Made by a program: the position numbers and the translations under genes. Of a stretch of 64,000 bases of DNA, positions 1 to 12,312 are shown piece after piece (position 1 is the stretch's first letter; each line of letters starts with the position of its first letter). The notes under the pieces were generated by a model. That model saw nothing but the letters and a program-made list of their open reading frames with translations, ran no database searches and was not told where the DNA came from. Origin of the DNA: Bidens hawaiensis (taxonomy: Eukaryota > Streptophyta > Magnoliopsida > Asterales > Asteraceae); NCBI GenBank assembly GCA_021521415.1, contig JAIQDT010000027.1, positions 1,697,001 to 1,761,000 of the forward strand, given 5' to 3'.

Positions 1-438
1 ATATAACTAATTCGAATCGTGTATGATTGTTATTACCTAATTATCTCGTTGGTGAGTCCGATTAAGGCATGTAAAACAATATACAAGATTCAATTTCCTT
101 GATTATAACGAAAATTGTGGTGCAAGGTATAAAACGGGAATATGGGTTTCGAATTGTGTCGGGTTCGGATATGGGTTAAAGGGTTTGGATTATTAATATA
201 ATAATATAATCATATTTTTCAATTTGTCCCCTCTATTATGAAGATTGAAACAAAAATGGGTTTAAGTATTGATTAGGGTGTAAATTGTATAGTCTTGAAA
301 GTTGTTTTATATAAAATAAATAAATAGTTAAACAATAATATTAAAATAAATAATTAACTCAATATTTTTTTGATTTAATTTCCCGTAAATCAAACGGGTC
401 GGGTAATGGTTAATAGTTTAAAAATCCGAGTTGTTACA
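1..438 (-). mobile_element. Partial LTR of gypsy-type family C, cut by window edge
   Basis: On the minus strand this begins TGTAACAACTCGG at 438 and aligns, with divergence, to the start of the solo LTR at 11920 (shared: the TGTAACAACTCGG start, a downstream ACCCATTACCCGACCCG-like stretch, then an AT-rich tract). It interrupts the integrase C-terminal coding remnant of element A exactly at 438/439. The rest lies outside the window, so it could be a solo LTR or one end of a full element. The expected target-site duplication on the missing side is CTTTT (439-443). Confidence 0.75.
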
Positions 439-2918
439 CTTTTTCTGGTTCGACACGTGAAATACATCGTGAATAGTGCTCAGTTCTAGTGGTAATTTCA
501 GTCGGTAGGCTACGAGACTAATTTTTTCAATAATATCGAAAGGTCCAATATATCTCGGGGCTAACTTACCGGTGTTTCCAAATCTAATAACACATTTCCA
601 GGGGGACATTTTAAGAAACACTTTGTCACCTATTTCATAAGACAACGGTTTTCTATGAATATCGGCATAGCTCTTTTGTTGGTCACGAGCGGCTTTCAGT
701 TTTCGTTTAATCTTATGAACTTTTTCAATTGTTTCCTGGATCAAATCAGATCTTGTATTTTGAGTATCGCCCAATTATGTCCAACAAAGTGGCGACCTAC
801 ATTTTCGCCCGTATTATACTTCATATGGTGTTGCTTGTACTAATGTGGAAACTGTTATTGTACGAGAATTCAATGAGTGGGAGATGTTGATTCCAATTCC
901 CTTTGAATTCTAGTGCACAAGCGCAAAGCAAATCTTCTACTTCTAAGGTTTGAATGGTTCGTTCGGATTGGCTATTTGTTTGGGGATGGTAAGCGGTACT
1001 CAGATCTATTCGGGTTCCCAAAGCTTCTTGAACTGCTTGCAAAAAATGTGAAGTAAAGGGACTGTCTCGGTCTGGAATAATTGAAAGAGGTACTCTATGT
1101 CGAGATACAATTTTGTCAATGTAAATTTGGGTGAGTTTTCGGTAGTGTAGTTGTTACGTATCAGAATGATTTGTGCGGATTTGGTTAATCGGTCTAGAAT
1201 TACTTAAATTGCATTGTGTCATCGGGAGGTTTTGTGGAGATATGTTACAAAGTCTATGGTAATGTGTTTCCATTTCCATTGTGGGATTTCAGGTTGTTGC
1301 AACATTTCCGAGGTTTTTGGGATTCAGCCTTAACCTGTGCACAAGTTGCACATTTACTTACATACATGACTATATCCTTCTTCATACCAGGCCACCAGTA
1401 ATATTCTTTAACGTCTTTATGCATCTTATCGGTACCTGGATGAATAGAATATTTCGATTTGTGCGCTTCATCAAGAATTTATTCCCAAAGATCATTAAGA
1501 GTCGGAATCTATACTCGGTTTTTGAAGTAATATATTTCATCAATTTTCTTCTCAAAGTTCTTTTCATTTCCGTGCAATTCTTCCTTTTCTAATTGATCTT
1601 CTTTTAAGGCTTCATTCTAGGCAATGTGAATTTGTTCGATGAGGCTACTCTGGACAATTATTCCAAGTGCTCGCACTCTTAGGGGTTTAATTCGTTCCTT
1701 CCGACTTAATGCATCAGCTACTATATTGGCCTTACCCGGATGGTATTTAATTTCCCAATCGTAGTCATTTAACATTTCTACCCATCTTCTTTGCCTCATG
1801 TTCAGCTCTTTCTGATCAAATATGTATTTTAGGCTTTTGTGGTCTGTATAATTGGTACATTTGGTTCCGTACAAGTAGTGTCTCCAGATTTTCAATGCGA
1901 AAATAATTGCTCCCAATTCCAGATCATGAGTTATATAGTTCTTTTTATGTACTTTTAATTTTCCGGAGGCATACGCTATTAATTTCTTTTGTTGCATCCA
2001 GACGCACCCTAAACCTTTACGAGATGCATCACAATAAACTACCAAGTCCTCAGTTCCATCTGGAAGACTTAGTATTGGAGCTTCACATAATTTTGGTTTT
2101 AACATTTGGAAGGCCATTTCATGTTCTTCTCCTCAGTCATACGTTCGATCTTTTTGAGTTAGGAGGCTTAAAGGTTTGGCATACTTGAAAAGTTTTCAAT
2201 AAATCGTCGATAATACCCGGCAAATCCCAAAAATTGGCGAATTTCTTTTGGTGATTTACGTATTTGCCAATTCTTAATAGCCTCAACTTTACTGGGATCT
2301 ACATGGATTCCTTGTTGATTCACAATATGTCCTAAAAATTATACTTCTTGTAGCCAGAATTCACATTTGGATTCACAATATTTCTTATAAATTTTCTTGC
2401 CTCAATAATTCCAAGATTACCCGAAGATGTTGCTCGTGTTATTCTTTACTTTTCGAAAATAACAAGATGCCGTCAATAAATACTATTAGGAATTTGTCAA
2501 GGTGGGGTTTGCAAAGTCGGTTCATGAGATACATAAATACTACAGATGCATTGGTTAATCCAAACAGTATAACCAAAAATTCATAATGACCGTACCGAGT
2601 TCCGAAGGCGGTTTTTGGGATATCTTCTTCTTGAATTCTTATTTGATAATAACCAGATCTGAGATCAATTTTTGAAAAATACTTGGCTCCTTGAAGTTGA
2701 TCAAACAAGTCATCAATTCGAGGTAATGGGTATCTATTCTTTATAGTCACTTTATTTAATTCATGGTAATTAATACATATCCGAAAACTTCCGTCTTTCT
2801 TTTTTCACATATAAAACCGGTGCTCCCCAAGGTGAATAACTAGGTCGTATAAAGCCCCTATCTAGTAACTATTGTAATTGGTTGGACAGTTCTTGCATTT
2901 CAGAAGGTGCAAGTCAGT

Positions 2919-2923
2919 AAGGT
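2919..2923. repeat. Target-site duplication AAGGT, left copy
   Basis: AAGGT lies directly left of the solo LTR and is repeated at 5918-5922. Both flanks match contiguous sequence in the RT start of element B, which shows that the insertion split one reading frame. Confidence 0.9.
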
Positions 2924-3085
2924 TGTAACATCCTAAATATTATATTAATAAATAAAGGAAATTATGTTTAATTGAATGTGTATTAATATTTAATTAAGAT
3001 TATATATAATAAAAGAGTATGGACTTGGGTGGGGAAAGATGGAATAAGGGATGGGATGGGCCTTAGGTCCATGGGCTTAAGGGAG

Positions 3086-3093
3086 TATAAATA
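3086..3093 (+). promoter_or_regulatory. TATA box of solo LTR
   Basis: TATAAATA sits about 165 bases into the solo LTR. It is followed by a pyrimidine- and adenine-rich leader with CTCTCTAAAACTC and CTCATTCTCATCTCC, typical of an LTR-RT promoter and transcription start. Activity is not shown. Confidence 0.55.
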
Positions 3094-3629
3094 ATCCTTA
3101 AAGCTCTCTAAAACTCGGAATCCCTCATTCTCATCTCCTAGCCACCTTACACACCCTAAAACACACACACACCCTTCCCTATCCACGACCGCGACCGAGA
3201 AGAGAGATCCTAGGCCAAACCAAACCAAGATCTTTATAATATTTCCAAACCAAGATGGAAAAACGTTTTTAAGAACGGTTTGCCCTAAAACTTAACCCTA
3301 GAGTAGATCGGGATGAGATGGATCATAAAGTTGCAAACTTGATGATAAAAATGGACTTAACGAACTTGTTATTATATACAGTTCCTAGATCTAGTTAAAA
3401 TGGATTTGGAAGCAATAAAGGTTGAAACTTTATTGATGCACAACCTAGATCTAGCCTAAAAAAGGTTTGAGAACCCATAAAGGTTCAAGCTTTATGGATA
3501 AACGGGCTAAATCTTAGCCGAGCACGGTTATGGACATGTTTAAGGGTTAATATAATACCATAATAGAAGAGTAAATGGTAAAATACCCTTTGATAAGAGA
3601 AATAAAAGAAATGAACACTAGCAACTCGT

Positions 3630-3960
3630 ACGCATACATGTCCATACTCGAATACATTGATAAAATCACATACAATGTATAAATTTGAATACGATAAAAC
3701 GAATTCGCATACATTACATGGATTCGAATACATGGAATGCTTCGAATACAATATACATGGTCGATTACAATGTAGACTCGAATACACTTAAGGACTCGCA
3801 TACATGGATGACTCGGATACAAAGTAAACGCCCGAATACAATCATAGATTCTAATACAATAATGTATTCGAATACACCGATGTATTTGAATACATGGTGT
3901 GTTGGTGTGCTTGCATGTCCTGTGAACCCCATACGGTTTGACTACAAAATTGTATTCTAA
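3630..3960. repeat. Degenerate GAATACA array
   Basis: Short motifs of the type TCGAATACAT, TTCGAATACATGG and CGCATACATGG recur many times at irregular spacing; more copies lie at 4010-4135. Several half-motifs face each other (GTATTCGAATAC), giving small palindromes. The overlapping ORFs on both strands here are repeat artefacts. Confidence 0.8.
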
Positions 3961-4562
3961 GTAACCTTCATTCAAATACAGAAAAGGAGAAAGAAAGATT
4001 GAGTGAGTGTTGAGTATTCGATTACAAAAGGAAAGAAAGAAAGGAACACATTGTATTAGAATACATTAGTGTTTTAGGGTAAAATTATATTCTAAGTAAA
4101 TTCTATTCTAATACAAGGCCATGCTTATGAATACAATAACTTATAAAGCCATTAGAATAGACCAGACTTAGCCATTTGGCTAAAACATGAATAATGTGGT
4201 TTGGACAAGTATTGATACACGTAATTCATATACAGTTAGCCCAACTCAGTTAAAGAAGGGATTAACCGTTAACGGCGAGCGTAACCGGATCCAGGTGAGT
4301 TTCTAGCCCCATTCCTTGTTATATTTTCGGGGTTGTGTGCATACTCGATGTGATTAGTTAATACACTTACCTTAAGTGGTAAGTGTATGTCTTATATGAT
4401 TTATGTATGAATGAATGCTTGACGATGCATGAACGATTTGCTTGTACCGTCAAGGTATAGTTTAAAGATATGATTGTTACATATGATGTATATATATGAT
4501 GTATGTATGCATGAAAGTACTAATTATGAATGTATAGAATGGTATAGAAGGTATGGTTAGAG

Positions 4563-4722
4563 AGGGAACATACCCTAATAATATCTGTGAATGTAGGGAA
4601 CGAACCCTAATAATATCTACAAATGTAGGGAACAGACCCTAATAATATATGCGAATGTAGGGTACATACCCTAAAAATATCCGCGAATGTAGGGAACATA
4701 CCCTAATAATATCTGTGAAGGT
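4563..4722. repeat. 32-bp tandem repeat, five copies
   Basis: A 32-base unit starting AGGGAACATACCCTAATAAT is repeated five times head to tail with a few substitutions per copy. Each unit carries a small inverted repeat (AGGG...CCCT) followed by an AT-rich segment. It lies in the middle of the solo LTR. Confidence 0.88.
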
Positions 4723-4977
4723 TATAGGACGAGGTGTATGTATATATGTATGTATCAAAGGCAAGAATGAAAGTATGATTGTATGAACGTATGAGAAAAG
4801 GTAAGAAGCTATGTATGTATATGTACCTTCAGGTGCGTATATAAGTAAGTGCATGGATGTATTATATGTTACTTGTATTAACTAGAACTCACTCAGCGTA
4901 GCTGACTTTTAGTATGCACGCAGGTGAGTAGAATGAGGCAGCTAGCTTGAGCGGGGCACATGGCAGAAGAATAAGGT

Positions 4978-5704
4978 AACTTTTGGTATGCATGAATTAG
5001 ATGCGGAATGGAATGGACCATTATGATGGAATGAAAAAAAGTTTGTTTGATTGGTCAATGGAATGGAATCACCCATTACCATGTTCATTCCATTCCCTCT
5101 AAAAAACCCCAAATTCATTCCATCCACTATATCACCTCCATCACCCTACCACCACTACTACCCATTGCCCTTTCACCACCCACCCTCTCCTCCGCCGCCG
5201 GCCACCACCACCCGCCTCCGCCGCCCGTCGCCACCGAAACCTGCCTCTGCTGGCCGTCGCCACCGCTAACTGCCTCTGCCACCCGTCGCCACTAACACTC
5301 GCCTCGACCGGCGCCTCCACCACCACCATTACCCGCCTTACTACTCACCTTCGTAGCCACCTACCACCCACCACCACCTACCATTATCGCCACCGCAACC
5401 ACTGTCCACTATCACCACCATCTGCCACCACCAACAATTGCTCCCGCCGCCCACCACCTACCACCACCATTACTGCTCGTCGCCCACCACCACCACCATC
5501 CCACCGCCACTCACTACCATTTTATTGTACTCTGAATTTTTCTAACTTAACAAACAATAAAAACTATTAATTCATGTCATTCCCATATGATAACCAAACA
5601 TGTTAATGGAATGATAATGATTCATTCCATTACCCTGTCCATTCCATTCCCTCACACATTCCATTCCATCACTCATTCTATTACCCCATACCAAGCAGAC
5701 CCAA
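4978..5704. mobile_element. Probable MITE-like insertion with CCACC-rich core
   Basis: The left part reads GGTATG...GGAATGGAATGG. The right part, read on the other strand, gives GGGTCTGCTTGGTATGGGG followed by ATGGAATGGAATG, so the ends form imperfect inverted repeats rich in GGAATGG. The core (about 5148-5515) is an unusually GC-rich, pyrimidine-biased run of CCACCA/CCGCC triplets. The exact ends and a target duplication could not be fixed by eye; a hAT- or PIF-like MITE is only a guess. Confidence 0.4.
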
Positions 5705-5917
5705 AGAGGCTGGCATCTGAAGACTCATAATGTTTTATAACTGATGTTTAAATTTTGAAAGACAAGAATGTTTGTTTAAGACATGTTTATGAATTATTAT
5801 GTAATGTTCAATGAAAGTTTTATATTCCGCGAAAGTTTTAATTAACTCTGATATTTAGAACTATGTTTATGAGTAAATCCAATGTCCAAAGTAGGGGATC
5901 GGTAACAGGGCCTTACA

Positions 5918-5922
5918 AAGGT
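5918..5922. repeat. Target-site duplication AAGGT, right copy
   Basis: Matches 2919-2923 and closes the solo LTR insertion. Confidence 0.9.
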
Positions 5923-8327
5923 GCCATAGCAATGGGAGCTGCTCCTGGTATTAGGTCAATACGAAATTCGACTTGTTGGGTCGGTGGTAAACCAAGTAAC
6001 TCATATGGAAATACATCTGAATACTCTTGTACCACTGGGATGTCTTCTATTCACTTTTCATCGGGGTCCTTAGTTGTTACACTCGCCAAGTATAACGCAC
6101 AACCATGGCGCAAATACTTTCGTGCCTTAAGTTGGGATAGGAGAGGTAGTACTATACCATATTTCTCACCTTGAACAATCATTGACTCATCATTTGAACG
6201 AGGAATCCTAACAGTCTTATTCATACAAACGATTAAACTTTATACTTGGATAGCCAGTCCATACCGATTATAACATCGACACTCCCAAATTCCAATAGAA
6301 GTAAATCAATAAGAAATGGGTGGTCGTTTAGGATAAGGGAATAGTTTTGGACTATTTGGTTAACAAGTATAAACTTACCGTTAGCGAGTTCTAAAGTGTA
6401 GGGTTTTGTTAGCTCACTAACTAGCGTATTTTCTAAGGGTAAAAAGTTAATAGATACAAAACTTCTATCGGCGCCTGTATCAAACAAAACTTAAACATAC
6501 TGACCGGAAACTAAGAATGTAGCTCTTACTAAGTTAGAATCATGACGCGCTTCACCAGATCCTATTAAAAAAGAGTGTCCCTTAGCTACGTTGGAAGTTG
6601 ATGATTGTGCTTGGTTCTATCATCTTGTTGCACCCTGTTTTAGCTTGGGCAATATCTCTGAAAGTGTTCGGTACTACCACATTCGTAGCAGGTACGGAGG
6701 TTCATTGTGGGTGGGGTTTGTTGATTGAGTTGTGGTCGGGTTGGTTGAGGTTGAGGTGGTTGGTTTTCTTGTCATCTTTGGTTTACATTATTAGTGGTGG
6801 CTCTACAGTTAGGGGCATAATGTTCAGTCCTTCCACACTTATGACATGTTATAGGTTTGCAATCACCCACATGATTGAAGATTACATTTCCCACATTTTG
6901 GTAATGTCCCTGTATATATTTCTTATTTCACATTTGAACTGGTCATGGCATAGTTTCGGGTAATCGGGCGAGCTCAATTACTTTGAGCATTCCCTTGCAT
7001 CCTAGTCCCATAATCAGGTCGTTTTAAACTTGATGTTTTACCCGACATCCTTATTACTACAAAAGTAACTACACCAGCTTGGGAAACAGCACTTTCCAAG
7101 GTTGGGTGGGGCTACTGAGTTTACTATGCACCTCACAGCAGGGCTTAATCCCCAAATATAATGTTCGACACGTTTAGATTCAGGTGTAACTAGCCACGTT
7201 ACTAAGCGAGATAGTCGTTAAAACGGTGTATGTATCCCACATGGTCAGTGCCCTTCATTTCCAAGTTCCACAGCTCATGTTCTATCCTTTGAATTCCACT
7301 TTTTGGGCAAAAATGTTTTAGTAAAAGAGTCTTGAGTTCGGCCCATGACATACGGTTTATAGCCTTTTGTCCCCTTATCTAAACCACTGTGTTCCACCAT
7401 ATCAAAGCATGATCCAGAAACATACTGGTAGCAAATTTGACTCTACGGTCTGGTAGACGTTCACTAATTTTAATTACTGACTCGGTCTTTTCAATCCATT
7501 TCACCAATCTGTTAGGTTCCTCAATACTTTTGAATTCAGTCGTGTTACACAATTTGAATTGTTTAAACAAATATTCCTGATGCGGAGATTCATGGTTGTT
7601 ACGATTGTTACTAGTATTTGGTTGAGCATTAACATTTGAAGTTGTGTGGATATTCGGTACGGGAGTTGCATTTGTGACATTATTGGTGTTCAAAGCGGGT
7701 TCAAGGTTCTCAGCGATATTAAGAGTTGGGCGTGTATTATTGTTGTTTATAACAGTATCAGTAGCCAGCGGGGTAGTAAAGCCTGAAGCTATATTAGTAT
7801 CCGGCGGAGGTATATTATTAGTGGCAGTACTGGTGCTCGAGGGTTTGTTAACAATGTTATTGGCAAGTATGCCAGCATCGACTGGTACTAAAATAGTCGG
7901 TATCACTACTTTTAGTTGGCTAGCAATCATTGCGGCCACTTCCGCCTCAGATATATGGTTAGCTTTCTTTGGGACCATTCTATAAAAAAATCAAATATAT
8001 TTTAATTAATATCGTTTCCAGCATAATAAGCACATTATCACAAATCACAAACACACAACTATGCCAAAAAATACATTTGTATTACCCATAATTATTACTG
8101 TACATATGCATCCAAATTTTGGCGCATAGGCTTAACCTTTTATAGGCCAGCGCATGAATATGTTTATCAAAATTTAACACTAGGTGACATATAGACTTAA
8201 CCCGATAAGGGCCAGTGCTTGTAATAATAGTATACCGTAAATAGTTCCCAAGTCAGCCCAACATGTTGCTACAAAATGGTGCATGGGATGTCATAAGACT
8301 ATATGCAACCAACTATACTATTCTTTT

Positions 8328-9042
8328 CTACTTATTCATACATACAAGATAGACCAACCATACAACAACATCCACTAAGGCTGCAATAACTGACATGCAA
8401 CACCATATCTGAGATGCCATCTGACACAAACTCTAGTGATAATAAGCGGTCGACCTCCTCAGATCTCTCATGCTCTGATGTAGATGCCAAACATCTTCAC
8501 ATGTTTCTTGTCTAAATTGATTAAGGTCATTTATCGATGTTGAGTAGGCTAATACTTGGTCGGTTATAACTCCTAACCTAGTAGAGTCAGATATGGGAGG
8601 TGATTCCTGGATTGGGGTTTGTACACCCAGGCAGGGACAGGTATCTCGGTGACCTGCACTCCCGAAGTCTCTCCTCAATGATAAGTCGAACGGGGTGGGG
8701 ATAGGATGCGCTATGGCAGGTGTACAGTAATGCGAGCAGTCTGGTGGATCCTATGTGTAGGAGTGGGTGGTGAAACATGGTTTACAAGAGGTGTAGGGGT
8801 TCTCACTGGAGAATGAAAGGCACTAGTGGCTCTTGCTCCTACATCATTTCTAGGGGATTCCCTAGGGGATAGGTATCACAACGGTAACCCGATAAGTCGG
8901 GCGGATCTGTAGGTACTACGTGCGGGACCACAACATCCCCTAAGCTCTCACTCGCTACCTCCTCTGGTTCCTCTTCTAGGTCCTCTTCTTCCTCATGTAG
9001 TACTGGTACTACAATAGATAGACGACATGTATCTACCGACAT
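8328..9042 (-). pseudogene. Decayed pre-gag ORF with hydrophobic tail (element A)
   Basis: This is the broken counterpart of the 244-residue pre-gag ORF of element B (15756-16490). Shared parts are the first ATG context, an acidic Glu run, the strongly conserved PDLSGYRCDTYP segment, a middle Pro-rich part in another frame, and a C-terminal region. After one in-frame stop at 8433-8435 the same frame continues into a hydrophobic stretch with AALV..VVWL and ends at 8328. The tail therefore matches B in both position and character. Frameshifts near 8680 and 8800 make it non-functional. It shows that the ORF belongs to the family and is not a chance ORF in one copy. Confidence 0.75.
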
Positions 9043-9246
9043 ATTTTTGCACAAGCGTTAGTAATAAGAGTAATATTTTTTAATAATATTAATCATAATA
9101 AAATACATACAGACATTCATACTCATTAGCGGGTATAATTGTTTATATACATATATTTACATAATATTATATTTTATTCCTAGAGCAAATCCAATATACA
9201 TTTATATTAGGGTATCCTAAGGGACGTCCTAAATCTTTATAATCAA
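9043..9246 (-). other. Leader of element A
   Basis: Untranslated leader between the primer-binding site and the pre-gag ORF. It is AT-rich and partly alignable to 15391-15755 of element B. It appears to lack about 150 bases present in B, and it has GCAA where B has the GCAG of a possible splice acceptor. Confidence 0.6.
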
Positions 9247-9260
9247 TGGCTCTGATACCA
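9247..9260 (-). other. Primer-binding site of element A (initiator Met-tRNA)
   Basis: On the minus strand this reads TGGTATCAGAGCCA, complementary to the 3' end of plant initiator Met tRNA. It lies five bases from the end of the LTR, as in element B. Confidence 0.93.
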
Positions 9261-9625
9261 ACTTCTGCCACACCCTGACTAGGTTATTACGGAAGTGTAA
9301 TACCAGAATATAGCTGACACCTCTGGTATCAACCACATTGTTATAAAAAAATTACAACTAATTTACATCATGTTACATTCGTTGGTACCAAGTTCACAAA
9401 CTAGGCGAAAAACACATAACCAGTTCTCGGGGCTTCTTATTCTCTTTTATATAGTGGTATCTATCTACAGCGATTCAATTTCACTCTTAACACATCACAT
9501 AAGCAAATCATTCCAACTTCGGCTCATCTGAAAAGCATGTTAAAATGGGTCAACAACGTCTAGTTGGTGAGTTTCAAGTTTCACGAGTACGAACAAACTA
9601 GTATGCATGTTCGTAAAGTTCACAG

Positions 9626-9633
9626 TATATATG

Positions 9634-9665
<32 letters not shown>

Positions 9666-9829
9666 CATATATGTATGTATGTATGTATGTATGCATGCAT
9701 GCATGCATGTATGTATGTATGTATGTATGTATGTTTGTATGTATGTATGTATGTATGTATGTATGTATGTATGTATGTATGTATGTATGTATGTATGTAT
9801 GTATGTATGTATGTGTGTGTGTGTGTGTG
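9626..9829. repeat. (GTAT)n microsatellite in the LTR of A
   Basis: About 200 bases of GTAT repeats with a few GCAT interruptions, ending in a short (GT)n. The corresponding spot in the B LTR (around 14985-15010) holds only a few CATA/TACA units, so the tract expanded after insertion. The ORFs called here on both strands are simple Cys-Met-Tyr-Val or His-Thr-Tyr-Ile repeats and are not genes. Confidence 0.95.
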
Positions 9830-11914
9830 ATGTTTTTATATTAAGCCAAAAGTGAAACCGAAACAAGCTAAAAACACATGGCCACCCCTGCCCATGCACT
9901 CCCGTTGGCATTTAACAGCCACTTTGCCCCAAACAGGTACTATGTCTAACTCCACATATCATAATGAAATAAGTTTAAATGACAATGTGCAACTGGGTTA
10001 ACATGTTCCGGCATACCACGCCGGCCCTGTCAGTTGGGTTAGTTAAACCAATAGTACTATCCACACGTCACCGACACGAAGTTAATCACTTGTGTTTGTG
10101 GGGACTTTCAAGTGTTAGTACTTGGATAATTCACATCACAACAAGTTTTCAAGTACATAAGTATGTATAAACATGCTTTTCACCCCAAAAGTTCGTAAAA
10201 CATTTTAGAAAGTGGGGTCATGAAACTCACCTTATCGTAGTTGAACTGGTAATACGTATAAGTAACTAGTGTGCCTGATTATAGCTTGAATCCTATAACC
10301 GGTATAGTACTGTTAATATTAGTATAGTGTTTAAACTAAATCGGGCTATTTATCTAGTTTGGGTATTGTTGTTAGGCCCAGAACATGTAAGTAGTCTTAG
10401 ATTGTTACGTTGTACATTATGAAATGTTCAAAACGAGACTTGGTTCAGTTTAATCGTTTTCCGTGACTGGCCAAGTTGATCGTTTGCGCGTTTCAGAAAT
10501 AGGTAAGACCACAAAAACTTTAGTAAACATAGTGTTTTATAAAATGATTTTATTTATAAAATAAATATAGGGTTTCAGTATCTGGATTGATGGCAGTGTT
10601 TGTTTCCGTTTTCATACGGGTTTAATTATACAAAACCCGTACAATACACCCGAATTCTCGGGAAATCTCATAAATTTTTTTTTTATCAAATTCTTTCAAA
10701 ACTATGATATTTGACCACTTTTAATGTTTTGACATACCGGTCAGTTCGTTAAACATAATGCTATCACTTTTGTTATAACATATATAATTTAAAACTTTAT
10801 ATTTTCATAACTATTTATGTATTTATAGATTAACTATGAGAATTTTTATATAAATAAATTAAATAATGCAGAAATTTATATATATTTTTAGAATTTTTAT
10901 ACTTAGCTATTTTTTTTATAAATATTCATTTTAGGTGTTATAATTAACCTATAAATAACCCGTTTATACCAAATGGCCCTTAAAAAATCCGATATCTTTT
11001 CTGAGTTGTCAATATACATTAATATAATCCCTATAAAATTTCCAAAACCTAAATCTTTAGGCAAAATACCTTTTTGTGCATTTTCCGGCTATTAAAACCC
11101 GATTAAAACACAAATGCACAAACTGTACTTAAACATCTCAAAATGATCCCATATTTTCCAGGGATGTTACCATCACATTTTTGAGTTTCAACCCAAATTT
11201 CATAAATTTTCAAGAAGTTTAACTATTTTTCATAAATAAACTCTAATAAACGGTAATAAATTCTCCAAATAATCTCCGTTTATTGAAAACAAACTTTGAA
11301 CAGGGACTCACTTATATGATCTCTAATGTTACTGCTAAGTTTCACAAACTAAAAACAACTACGTCACAACCTAATACTAAACAGCCCCTAAACGAGTAAA
11401 CCGGTAATTACCTTGTCAGGTTTCGAGTGTTTTTGGTTGTTTTATCGACTCTCTGGGTCTTTAGTCACAAAGTAAGTGTATCTACATATAATATAACACA
11501 AATCCAAGCATAAATCATCCATAATCAAGCCTTGTTATTTAGGGTTCCGGTTAAGGTTTAAAATCGAAGTTTTAAACCGTAAAAACGTTATATCAATGTT
11601 CTAATCCATATTTTTGGTCAAAAATCTATATGGTTCTGATTTTTAAACATGTTTAAGATCAGAAAATGATTTTAGGTCATGTTAAACATGATTATCACAA
11701 ATCAAGACATGTTTATAGGATTATACTTGATTAAAACATGATTATAAGCTCATAAATTTAAAGTTTAACCTTAAAGTTTTTGCAGGGTTTGGAGAAAAAG
11801 AGCTGGCCAAAAGTTGGTAGGAGTTTTAGTGTGAAATGATTTTTGAAAATTCAAGAAGCACCAAATTGTTCTAAGGGGGAGTCTCCATAACTTGCGTCGC
11901 CGAGAATAAGGGTC

Positions 11915-11919
11915 CATTG
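11915..11919. repeat. Target-site duplication CATTG, left copy
   Basis: CATTG precedes TGTAACAACTC and recurs at 26725-26729 after TGTGACA, framing solo LTR C. Confidence 0.9.
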
Positions 11920-12307
11920 TGTAACAACTCGGGTTTATCATTTATCCATTACCCGACCCGCTTTCGTTTTCGGGTTATTTTTGTAAATAAAAATATCGCG
12001 TTAATAAAAAAAAGATTAAATATTTTTATATTATTAGTTAATTAATTATATAATATATACATATAACTTTCTTACCATGGTAAAAACCACCCGAAACCAA
12101 ACTTTAACCCATTTATGTTTTCACCTTCAATCTCCGGGGACTAAAATGAAAATTATGCTTTCAATCAACCCATTTACCCGTAATCCAAACCCACATCCGT
12201 GACCCAATTAGCAACCCGGAACTCGTTTATCATTCTTGGACTTTAATTCTCGTCGTTTATTTGGAAACTGAATCAATATGTGTGCTAATCATACCAAATC
12301 GGCCTAC

Positions 12308-12312
12308 CAACA
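12308..12312. repeat. Target-site duplication CAACA, left copy
   Basis: CAACA lies directly before the 5' LTR of B and is repeated at 24704-24708 after its 3' LTR. Confidence 0.93.

Larger units (their letters stand above)
2924..5917 (+). mobile_element. 2994-bp solo LTR inserted in element A pol
   Basis: It starts TGTAACATCC and ends GGGCCTTACA (TG...CA, with terminal TGTAA/TTACA inverted repeat) and is flanked by AAGGT on both sides. Removing it restores continuity with the homologous RT start of element B. There is no PBS, polypurine tract or coding domain inside, so a solo LTR left by LTR-LTR recombination is the simplest reading. It holds a TATA box, a GAATACA-rich array, a 32-bp tandem repeat and a GGAATGG-bordered, CCACC-rich inner insertion. 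The family of origin is not identified; the length suits a large gypsy LTR. Confidence 0.85.
439..7978 (-). pseudogene. Decayed gag-pol of Ty3/gypsy element A
   Basis: This is the broken gag-protease-RT-RNase H-integrase gene of a chromovirus-like gypsy element, homologous along its length to 16848-21611. The start at 7978 matches the gag start of element B (ProLysLys...SEAEVAAMI). Recognisable blocks going leftward: gag (7379-7978), zinc-knuckle region (about 6550-6960), aspartic protease with DTGADRSF (6233-6487), start of RT (5918-6200) then, after an inserted solo LTR, RT (2439-2918), RNase H with YCDASRKG (1617-2117), integrase core (821-1600), and the integrase C-terminal domain (439-774). 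Frameshifts and stops separate the blocks. The last residues are lost to an LTR insertion at 438. Clearly non-functional and older than element B. Confidence 0.92.

Noticed and set aside
4563..4722. CRISPR-like array
   Set aside because: Head-to-tail repeats without unique spacers, in plant LTR sequence.
5047..5329. Pro/His-rich ORFs on both strands
   Set aside because: Produced by the CCACCA/CCGCC triplet field inside the MITE-like insertion; no coding signature.
6598..6963. 121-residue plus-strand ORF with hydrophobic stretches
   Set aside because: It is the opposite strand of the gag zinc-knuckle region of element A, which aligns to element B on the minus strand.
9540..9911. Overlapping ORFs on both strands of Cys-Met-Tyr-Val or His-Thr-Tyr-Ile repeats
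   Set aside because: They are translations of the GTAT microsatellite and are open in several frames for that reason alone.
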